Shown here in pieces: positions 58,234 to 64,000 of a stretch of 64,000 nt of DNA. The position numbers were made by a program, and so were the translations under genes. The stretch is from Amycolatopsis jejuensis (GTDB lineage Bacteria > Actinomycetota > Actinomycetes > Mycobacteriales > Pseudonocardiaceae), in contig NZ_JNYZ01000028.1 in NCBI RefSeq assembly GCF_000717335.1, positions 1 through 64,000 on the forward strand, read 5' to 3'. The notes below the pieces were generated by a model, which ran no database searches, was not told the DNA's origin, and was given only the letters and a program-made list of their open reading frames with translations. Numbering within the stretch: the first letter of the stretch is position 1; each line of letters begins with the position of its first letter.

Positions 58234-58261
58234 GCCCGGGCGGGCTTCCGCTCGCCCGGGC
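58234..58261. terminator. Terminator after the alcohol dehydrogenase
   Basis: GCCCGGGCGGGC (58234-58245) pairs with GCTCGCCCGGGC (58250-58261) at 11 of 12 positions around a TTCC loop, five bases past the stop. It separates the dehydrogenase from the ligase gene, which is only 20 bases further on. Confidence 0.7.
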
Positions 58262-58280
58262 TCTCCTTCGAAAGGCACCG

Positions 58281-59642
58281 ATGTACGTCCAGCCAGCCGC
58301 GCCGTTCTCCGCCTCGCACTGGAGCGAGATCGAGACGCTGCCCGCCGCCGACACCCGCCGGATCCAGGACGAACGCCTGCGCGAGCAGCTCGCGTACCTG
58401 GCCGCGCACAGTGCGTTCTATCAAGCCAAATTCGCCGAGCACGGGGTCGACCCCGCGGCCGTCCGGGGCGTCGACGACCTCGCCGGGCTTCCGTTCACCG
58501 AGAAACACGAGCTGCGCGACAGCCTGGCCGCCGCGCCGCCACTGGGTCTGCACGCCGCCGCCGGCCGCGGGTCGATCGTGCAGGTGCAGGCGTCGTCCGG
58601 GACCACCGGCAGCCCGTCCTACGTCGGGCTGACCGCGTCGGACGTCGGGACTTGGTGCGAACTCGGCGCCCGCGCGCTGTACGCCAACGGTTTCCGCCCG
58701 GGAGACCGCGCGCTGCACGCGTTCGGCATGAGCAAGGGGTTCGTCGGCGGGCTGCCGATCGTGCAGATCCTGCAGTACATGGGGATCGTCGACATCCCCG
58801 TCGGCGCGGAGGCCGGGGCCGAGCGGCTGCTGCGCGTGCAGGCCGACCAGCGGCCCGAACTCGTGATCGGCACCCCGCATTTCCTGGCGCACCTGGCCGA
58901 GCAGGCGCCGTCGATCGTCGGACGGCTCGCCAGGGAGCTGGGGGTACGCGCGATCAGTGTCGGCGGGGAGCCCGGCGCGGGGCTGCCGAGCGTGCGGGAG
59001 AACCTGGAACACCTTTGGGACGCCACCGTGCGCGAAATGCTGGGTGGCACCGACATCGCCTGTACGTATTGGGGCGAATGCGAAGCACAGGACGGAATGC
59101 ACTTCCTGTCCCCGGACCTGATGGTCGCCGAGCTGATCGATCCCTCGACCGGGGACCGGGTCGACCCGGTCGCGGGCGCGGAGGGGGAGCTCGTGTACAC
59201 CGCATTGCGCCGCCAGGCGTCGCCGCTGCTGCGGTTCCGGACGCGTGACCACGTGGTCGTCACCGGCACCGACTGCGCCTGCGGGCGGACCGGGTACCGG
59301 GTGCGGTGCGTCGGGCGCACGGACGACATGCTGATCGTCCGCGGCATCAACGTCTTCCCGTCCGCCATCAAGGACCTGGTGCTCAGCCTGGCCCCGGCGA
59401 CGACGGGGGAGATGCGCATCCGGGTCGCCTTCGCCGGGCATTCGACGCAGCAGCCGCTGCCCCTGGTCGTCGAGCACGCCGCCGACCTGGAGGCCCACCG
59501 GCACGACGAGCTGCGGCACGCGATCGAGGACCGGGTCCGCTCGGCGCTGAATGTGAAAAGCCGCGTCCAGCTGGTTCCGGAGGGCACGTTGAAGCGTCCG
59601 GACCACGTGAAAGTCGCGCTCGTCGAGCGGGTGGGAGCTTGA
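58281..59642 (+). CDS. Phenylacetate-CoA-ligase-like AMP-forming ligase
   Basis: A 453-residue PaaK-type adenylating enzyme. It has IQVQASSGTTGSPSY-like ATP loop (VQASSGTTGSPS, about 103-114), FRPGDRALHAFGMS, VRAISVGGEPGAGLPSVREN, MLGGTDIACTYWGECEAQDG, RTDDMLIVRGINVFPSAIKD and a C-terminal GTLKRPDHVKV. Such enzymes make an acyl-adenylate and then a CoA thioester of aryl or other carboxylic acids. It may activate the acid formed by the preceding dehydrogenases; the exact substrate is not visible. GAAAGG precedes the ATG. Confidence 0.82.
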   Translation: MYVQPAAPFSASHWSEIETLPAADTRRIQDERLREQLAYLAAHSAFYQAKFAEHGVDPAAVRGVDDLAGLPFTEKHELRDSLAAAPPLGLHAAAGRGSIVQVQASSGTTGSPSYVGLTASDVGTWCELGARALYANGFRPGDRALHAFGMSKGFVGGLPIVQILQYMGIVDIPVGAEAGAERLLRVQADQRPELVIGTPHFLAHLAEQAPSIVGRLARELGVRAISVGGEPGAGLPSVRENLEHLWDATVREMLGGTDIACTYWGECEAQDGMHFLSPDLMVAELIDPSTGDRVDPVAGAEGELVYTALRRQASPLLRFRTRDHVVVTGTDCACGRTGYRVRCVGRTDDMLIVRGINVFPSAIKDLVLSLAPATTGEMRIRVAFAGHSTQQPLPLVVEHAADLEAHRHDELRHAIEDRVRSALNVKSRVQLVPEGTLKRPDHVKVALVERVGA

Positions 59643-59783
59643 GCCCGCGCGGGTGATGTTTGCGACATCGGCGCAGCAGGTCCCGGTCGCCGCGGGTTCG
59701 TCACCTATCCTCCGGGCATCGGCACGGCGAGGAAGGCGGCGGTTGTTCATGGTCGGGCGTGCAGTTCTCGTGGGGTCCTGACC

Positions 59784-60143
59784 GTGCGTCATCCTCGGTG
59801 GTACGAAGAGGGCAAGGAGCCGGACTACCGCTTCACGCTGGCCAACGAACGCACCTTCCTCGCCTGGGTACGCACCGCGCTCGCGCTGGTCGCCGGAGCG
59901 GTCGCGCTGACCCAGCTGGTCCCGTCGTTCTCGGTGGCCGGGCTGCGCACCGCGCTCGCGGTGCTGCTGGCGGTTGCCGGGACCCTGCTGGCCGGTTTCG
60001 CCTACCGGCGATGGGCCCAGGTACAGCGCGCGATGCGGCGGGAAGGCCCGTTGCCGATGGACTGGCTGCCCGCGGCGATCGGGGCAGTCGCGGCAGTGGT
60101 CGGAGCCGTGGTCGTGTTCGTCGTGCTCAACGACCCGCGGTGA
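59784..60143 (+). CDS. DUF202 (YidH-type) membrane protein
   Basis: A 119-residue inner-membrane protein with the DUF202 signature LANERTFLAWVRTALALVAG (about 19-38) and two more membrane helices. The family is widespread and of unknown function. Its stop overlaps the GTG of a second DUF202 gene (GTGA), the usual YidH/YidG-like pairing. The GTG at 59784 is the start. Confidence 0.8.
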   Translation: MRHPRWYEEGKEPDYRFTLANERTFLAWVRTALALVAGAVALTQLVPSFSVAGLRTALAVLLAVAGTLLAGFAYRRWAQVQRAMRREGPLPMDWLPAAIGAVAAVVGAVVVFVVLNDPR

Positions 60144-60430
60144 CCGCCCGCGACCCAGGACTGCAGCCCGAGCGGACGTCACTGGCCTGGCAGCGAACGG
60201 GCCTGTCCGCGGCCGTTGTCGCGGTTCTGCTGCTGCGCAACGGCCTGACCCACGGCTCGATCCTCGACTCGGCCGCCGGGCTGTGCGCCGTCGCGGCAAT
60301 GCTGGTGTCCTGGCTGGCGAGCCGCAACCGCGGTGCGCGCGGAGTTCCCGTCATGGCGATGATCACGATGACGGGAACGGTGTGCGCGACGGGGGTACTG
60401 GTCACCCTGCGGCTGCTTTTCGGAGGGTGA
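60140..60430 (+). CDS. DUF202 (YidG-type) membrane protein
   Basis: A 96-residue partner of the preceding protein. LQPERTSLAWQRTGLSAAVV (about 8-27) is the shorter DUF202 motif, and three hydrophobic helices follow. Function unknown. The four-base overlap suggests the two proteins form a complex. Confidence 0.8.
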   Translation: MTARDPGLQPERTSLAWQRTGLSAAVVAVLLLRNGLTHGSILDSAAGLCAVAAMLVSWLASRNRGARGVPVMAMITMTGTVCATGVLVTLRLLFGG

Positions 60431-60460
60431 GTTTCCGTTATCGCAGAAGGGGGTTCACCG

Positions 60461-61108
60461 GTGCAGGTCGCTTTTGTCCTTTTCCCGGGTCTGACCGTGC
60501 TGGACATGATGGGCCCGTTCGAGGTGCTGGCTTTCGTCCCCGGGGTGGAAACCGTGCTGGTGGCGGAGAAACCGGGCCCGGTGGTCAGCGAGAAGGACAG
60601 TCTGGTGTTGCAGGCAGGCGCCGGTTTCGCCGAGGTGACGCGGCCGGATGTCGTCGTCGTACCGGGCGGCCCGGGTCAAGCGGACCAGATGGCGGACGGT
60701 CCCCTGCATCAGTGGCTGCGGTCCGTCGACCGGACGGCCACGTGGACCACGTCGGTATGCACCGGTTCACTGATCCTCGCGGCAGCCGGTCTGCTGCAGG
60801 GCCGCCGCGCGACGACGCATTGGCTGGCCAAGGACCAGCTCCCGCAGTTCGGCGTGACCCCGGCAACGGAGCGAGTGGTGTTCGACGGTCATTACGTCAC
60901 GGCGGCAGGGGTGTCGTCCGGGATCGACATGGCGCTGACCTTGGTGGGCCGGATCGCGGGGGATCGAGCGGCGCAGTCACGTCAGTTGTCGATCGAGTAT
61001 GCGCCGGAGCCGCCGTACGACGCGGGTTCGCCGGAGACTGCTCCGGTTGAGGTGGTCGCGGATCTGGTCCGTCGCCGTGACGAGATCCTCAAGCCCCGGG
61101 CGACATAG
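60461..61108 (+). CDS. DJ-1/PfpI family protein
   Basis: A 215-residue class I glutamine-amidotransferase-like protein. It has an FVLFPGLTVLDMMGPFEVLA start, VVVVPGGPGQADQM, the nucleophile elbow TSVCTGSLILAAAGLL with Cys about 100, and TAAGVSSGIDMAL. This resembles the isonitrile hydratase/PfpI subgroup (T-S-V-C-T-G), so a hydratase or a chaperone/deglycase role is possible. It lies 30 bases past the DUF202 pair and ends four bases from the convergent MarR gene. Confidence 0.8.
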   Translation: MQVAFVLFPGLTVLDMMGPFEVLAFVPGVETVLVAEKPGPVVSEKDSLVLQAGAGFAEVTRPDVVVVPGGPGQADQMADGPLHQWLRSVDRTATWTTSVCTGSLILAAAGLLQGRRATTHWLAKDQLPQFGVTPATERVVFDGHYVTAAGVSSGIDMALTLVGRIAGDRAAQSRQLSIEYAPEPPYDAGSPETAPVEVVADLVRRRDEILKPRAT

Positions 61109-61112
61109 CCGC

Positions 61113-61559
61113 TCACAGCTTGTCGTAAAAGGCCGTCATTGCGGTCATCACCTCGATCGCCGCGGCGATCTGGTCGGGCTGGAAATCGTTCAGCGTCTCG
61201 GCGAAGGCCGTTGCCAATCTGCGCTCGCGGTCTTCGTGCCGTCGCCGTCCGGATTCGGTGATTCGCACGAGTACTGTCCGGCGGTCGTCCGCTACGCGTT
61301 CTCGCGTCACGTATCCCGCTTTGACCAGGCCGTTCACCAGCTGGGTCACGGCCGCGCCGGTGGTTTCGGTGTACCCGGCGAGACGGCTGATCGACAGCGG
61401 GCCCTGCTCGGTGAGGGTGCGCAAGGCGCGCGCATGCGGAAAAGACAGCGCGTTCTGATCCCGGCTCACCCGGCCGCGCAGCCGGGCGTCGGCGGCGCTC
61501 AGGGTGTACGCCGCCCGCGCCAGGCGGTCCCGTGCCTCGGCTTCGGCGCTGTCCGGCAT
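61113..61559 (-). CDS. MarR family transcriptional regulator
   Basis: A 148-residue MarR repressor. The winged helix is RALRTLTEQGPLSISRLAGY, TETTGAAVTQLVNGLVKAGY and VTRERVADDRRTVLVRITES (about 42-100). The ATG at 61559 has GGGAGGG upstream. It is divergent from an alpha/beta hydrolase-SDR operon; the 85-base space between them carries AT-rich CTTAA-type palindromes, the likely operators for both directions. Confidence 0.88.
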   Translation of the reverse strand: MPDSAEAEARDRLARAAYTLSAADARLRGRVSRDQNALSFPHARALRTLTEQGPLSISRLAGYTETTGAAVTQLVNGLVKAGYVTRERVADDRRTVLVRITESGRRRHEDRERRLATAFAETLNDFQPDQIAAAIEVMTAMTAFYDKL

Positions 61560-61595
61560 CCGCCCTCCCTCTCTTGACGGGACCTTAGCACAGGG

Positions 61596-61630
61596 CTTAA
61601 CTAATAAGAGCTTAGTAGTTAAGGTCTTAA
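61596..61630. promoter_or_regulatory. MarR-type palindromic operators
   Basis: CTTAACTA (61596-61603) and TAGTTAAG (61616-61623) form a perfect 8-base dyad with a 12-base centre, and TTAAG-GT-CTTAA (61619-61630) is a second overlapping dyad. This AT-rich island stands out in the GC-rich window and lies 15-49 bases before the hydrolase start, where a MarR dimer would block RNA polymerase. Confidence 0.7.
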
Positions 61631-61644
61631 GTATTGGAGGGATC

Positions 61645-62898
61645 ATGAGTGCACGGGCCATCGGCCAGAGCTGGGTGCTGGACGCGGCGATCGCCCAGGG
61701 CGGGTTCGACGCGCTGCACCCCGAAGCACGCGGCGGCCTCGAACTGCTCGGCGTCGGCCACACGGACTTCGACAAGGTGTTCAGCCAGGTCAAGGCCGGG
61801 GCGATGATGCCGAAGGCGTGGGCGGCGGTCGCCGGGCAGACCGAAACGCGGGCCGCGCACTACCGCCGGGAGGGCTTCCTGGCGACGGCGGCCGACTTCT
61901 ACCAGCGGGCTGCCGTGCTGTGGTGTGGCGCGCTGTCGGCGGCGGGTCCGCGCAAAGCGGTGTTCCGTGCGCGGCTCAACCGGTGCGTCGACCAGTACGG
62001 CGAGCTGAGCGGCGGACGGGTCCGGCGGGTCGTGCTGGATTTCGAGGGCGGGCACCTCCACGGGTTGCTGCATCTGCCGGAAGGGGAGGTGCGCGGGGCT
62101 CCCGCAGTGCTGCTCGGGCCGGGCATGGACATGGTCAAGGAGCATTTCCTGGTCCCGGCCGAGCGGTACTACACCTCGCGCGGGATGGTCGCGTTGTCGA
62201 TCGACGGCCCGGGCCAGGGCGAGACGCGGGAAGGCGGCGTCGTGGTCGGGGTGACCAATCCCGAACGGGCGCTCGCGCGGTGCCTCGACTACCTGGCCGG
62301 TCTGCCGGAGGTGGCCGCGGACCGGATCGGCATGTTCGGCATCAGCATGGGCGGGTACTGGGGGCACCGGCTCGCCGCGGCCGACCACCGGCTGGCCGCG
62401 CTCGCCAGTTTCCAGGGCGTCACCGGTGAGTTCACCACGATTTTCGAACGGGCCCAGCCCAGTTTCAAACGGAACTTCCTGCAGATGTCCGGCTACGCCG
62501 ACGAGGCGGCGTTCGACCGGGACCTGGTGCCCCGGTTGCCGCTGGGCGACCTGGTCCGCGACATCACCTGCCCGGTGCTCGTCGGCGTCGGGGAGTTCGA
62601 CGAGCTCAGCAGCCTGGAGGAGGTCATCGCGTCGTTCGGGCGGATCACCGCGCCGAAGGAGATCCGGGTGTACGAGAACGAGTTCCACCCCCTGGGCGGC
62701 GTGGCCGCGGAAATGCTGCGGTTCGGCGCGGACTGGCTCGAACGCGCACTGTCCGGCGAACTGGCGGAGCCCGGCCGCGACGCGCGCTACTACGTCCGCC
62801 GTGACGGTGAAGTCACCACCGGTACCGCGGAACCGGATTGGTGGCGGGGCACGGCGAATGACGAGCAGGAAAGGGAAAACGATGGAATTGCGCGTTGA
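61645..62898 (+). CDS. Alpha/beta hydrolase (DUF1100 / dihydroxypseudooxynicotine-hydrolase-like)
   Basis: A 417-residue hydrolase. A helical N-terminal half (about 1-130) is followed by the alpha/beta fold: APAVLLGPGMDMVKEHF (oxyanion region), SIDGPGQGETREGG, the nucleophile elbow MFGISMGGYWGHRLA with Ser about 234, and LVGVGEFDELSS with the acid; NEFHPLGG supplies the His. The long N-terminal domain and the DGPGQGET motif are typical of C-C bond hydrolases of the pseudooxynicotine-hydrolase group. It overlaps the following SDR by 17 bases and is under the divergent MarR operator. Confidence 0.8.
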   Translation: MSARAIGQSWVLDAAIAQGGFDALHPEARGGLELLGVGHTDFDKVFSQVKAGAMMPKAWAAVAGQTETRAAHYRREGFLATAADFYQRAAVLWCGALSAAGPRKAVFRARLNRCVDQYGELSGGRVRRVVLDFEGGHLHGLLHLPEGEVRGAPAVLLGPGMDMVKEHFLVPAERYYTSRGMVALSIDGPGQGETREGGVVVGVTNPERALARCLDYLAGLPEVAADRIGMFGISMGGYWGHRLAAADHRLAALASFQGVTGEFTTIFERAQPSFKRNFLQMSGYADEAAFDRDLVPRLPLGDLVRDITCPVLVGVGEFDELSSLEEVIASFGRITAPKEIRVYENEFHPLGGVAAEMLRFGADWLERALSGELAEPGRDARYYVRRDGEVTTGTAEPDWWRGTANDEQERENDGIAR

Positions 62899-63622
62899 CG
62901 GACGGGTCGCGCTGGTGACCGGGGCAAGCTCCGGCCTCGGCGCTGCCATCACCCGGCAGCTGGCCGCGTCCGGTGCGCGGATCGCCGCGGTGGGCCGCAA
63001 CCGGGACCGGCTCGCCGAGGTCACCGGCGAGCTCGGCGACGCGGCAGTCGCGCTGACGGCCGACCTGCGCGAGGTGGGCGCACCGGAATGGATCGTCGAC
63101 GAATGCGTTGCGGCCCACGGAACTGTGGACATCCTGGTCCACGCGGCAGGTCTCGGCGAAGCCCAGCCATTCGACCGGAGTCTCGACGCACTCGACCGCA
63201 TGTGGCTGACCAACCTGCGCGCGCCGTATGTGCTCACGCAGGCCGCGCTCCCACATCTACGCGGCGGCGGAAGCGTCGTGTTCCTCAGCTCGATCGCCGG
63301 CTTGGTCGCGTGCCCGCAAGCGACGGCGTACGGCACGGTCAAAGGTGCGGTGGAAAGCTTGACGCGCTGTCTTGCCGTCGAGGAGGCCCCGCACGGGGTC
63401 CGCGTCAATGCCGTTGCGCCAGGCACCGTCCGCACCCCGCTGAGCGAAGCCGGACCACTCGCCGACCCGGCAGGCGAGCAGTTCGTGACCGACGGCACCC
63501 CACTCGGCCGGATCGGGGACGCCGGGGACGTCTCGTCAGCCGTGCTGTACCTGGCTTCCGATGCGGCCGCTTATGTCACCGGCCACAGTCTGGTGGTGGA
63601 CGGCGGGTGGACCGCTCAGTAG
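62882..63622 (+). CDS. Short-chain dehydrogenase/reductase
   Basis: A 246-residue classical SDR. It shows VTGASSGLG (about 13-21), LVHAAGLG in place of the usual NNAG, the catalytic Ser in FLSSIAG, YGTVK (Tyr-x-x-x-Lys) and HSLVVDGGW near the end. Its ATG lies inside the 3' end of the hydrolase gene, with GGAAAGGG upstream, so the two are translated together. It probably reduces or oxidises the hydrolase substrate or product. Confidence 0.85.
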   Translation: MELRVDGRVALVTGASSGLGAAITRQLAASGARIAAVGRNRDRLAEVTGELGDAAVALTADLREVGAPEWIVDECVAAHGTVDILVHAAGLGEAQPFDRSLDALDRMWLTNLRAPYVLTQAALPHLRGGGSVVFLSSIAGLVACPQATAYGTVKGAVESLTRCLAVEEAPHGVRVNAVAPGTVRTPLSEAGPLADPAGEQFVTDGTPLGRIGDAGDVSSAVLYLASDAAAYVTGHSLVVDGGWTAQ

Positions 63623-63631
63623 TTGCCGTGG

Positions 63632-64000
63632 TCAGCCGAATTCCGTCGCCAGGAGCGGGATTCGCCGCAGGTCGGCCATGGTGAAGGTGAACCCGGCCAA
63701 GGCGCACACCACCCGCATGCCGATGGCGTAGTCGGCCTCCTCGGCCCCGAAAACACCGGCCGCGTCGAAGGCGGCGCGCAGTTCGGCGGGCAGGCCGGGG
63801 AGATCGGCTTCGAGATCCAGGTCGTCGACATTGATCTCGACGAGTCGTTTCCCGTCGACCGCGTAGGTGACGCTGGCGTCCGCGTTGATGGAGAACGTGC
63901 TCGTCGCCGCTGATCGGCCGCCGGCGGACAGCGGGCCGGTGTCGTCGCTTGAGGTGACCATGGCGTCGTCGTAGACGAACGTCCAGGCACCGATGCGCCC
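63632..64000 (-). CDS. DUF6461-like protein, truncated by the window edge
   Basis: The frame is open from the right edge of the window to the stop at 63632. The visible 122 residues include GAWTFVYDDAMVTS, a polar loop, STFSINADASVTYAVDGKRL and VEINVDDLDLEADLPGLPAE. That pattern (WTF-E/V-x-x-D, then a beta strand and a helix pair) fits the actinobacterial DUF6461 proteins of unknown function. The true start lies outside the window; an internal ATG at 63961 should not be taken as the start. Confidence 0.65.
   Translation of the reverse strand, partial: GRIGAWTFVYDDAMVTSSDDTGPLSAGGRSAATSTFSINADASVTYAVDGKRLVEINVDDLDLEADLPGLPAELRAAFDAAGVFGAEEADYAIGMRVVCALAGFTFTMADLRRIPLLATEFG

Overview
The window is GC-rich actinobacterial DNA. 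Frequent GTG starts, four-base ATGA/GTGA overlaps between genes, an NDMA-type alcohol dehydrogenase, no sigma-54-type activation motif in the Fis-family regulator, and a large set of TetR/LacI/LysR/IclR/MarR regulators fit a Pseudonocardiaceae genome. Amycolatopsis or a close relative is my best guess, by inference only. No tRNA, rRNA, CRISPR array or intact insertion sequence was seen. Most of the window is catabolic and accessory chromosome with several decayed genes.

Layout. 1-7440: a pentanucleotide repeat, a TetR gene, a broken SDR gene, then a divergent thiol/peptide-type locus. In that locus a frameshifted circularly permuted ATP-grasp gene faces an EgtA-like glutamate-cysteine ligase, a MAPEG protein and an MFS exporter across a tandem operator; an SDR, a TetR gene and a palindromic repeat array follow. 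7443-18400: a mannose/mannoside locus. Leftward genes are a large phosphomannose isomerase-like protein, a sugar porter, a ROK kinase and a LacI repressor. Rightward genes are manA, carrying an apparent in-frame insertion, and a giant secreted GH38 mannosidase. Two CG-centred operators sharing the half-site GTTAACAA flank manA. 18400-25060: remnants of VOC and GNAT genes, then LysR/metallo-hydrolase/MatC-like permease and LysR/MFS units.

25033-36482 (all leftward): a complete Cre-type 4-cresol pathway. PobA, two HD phosphohydrolases and IclR are followed by P450, a two-part PEP-synthase-like aryl phosphotransferase, SDR, 2Fe-2S ferredoxin, ferredoxin reductase and aldehyde dehydrogenase. The expected logic is phosphorylation of cresol, oxidation of the methyl group on the phosphorylated ring, dephosphorylation to 4-hydroxybenzoate, then hydroxylation to protocatechuate by PobA. 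A matching inverted repeat sits upstream of pobA and upstream of the P450 gene.

36902-51541 (all rightward): an unusual phosphate-transport locus. pstC and pstA are separated from pstB by about 11 kb of secreted or membrane-anchored proteins: three PstS-like proteins, a WxL-like Ig-repeat protein, a DUF916-like protein, three proteins sharing one CxDSF-type domain, one of them with an LANTG sorting signal, and a sortase-fold protein that has lost both the catalytic His and Cys. An almost perfect terminator hairpin lies in the middle. I think this is the best candidate for an undescribed system: a cell-surface phosphate-capture assembly.

51523-60430: an alcohol/aldehyde locus built around an AcoR-like activator, with three copies of a TGTnCAA-TGnACA operator, an aldehyde dehydrogenase, an NDMA-type alcohol dehydrogenase, an atypical SDR lacking YxxxK, an MHS transporter, an AMP-ligase and two DUF202 proteins. 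60461-64000: DJ-1/PfpI protein, MarR repressor with divergent operators, alpha/beta hydrolase, SDR, and a truncated DUF6461-like gene at the window edge.
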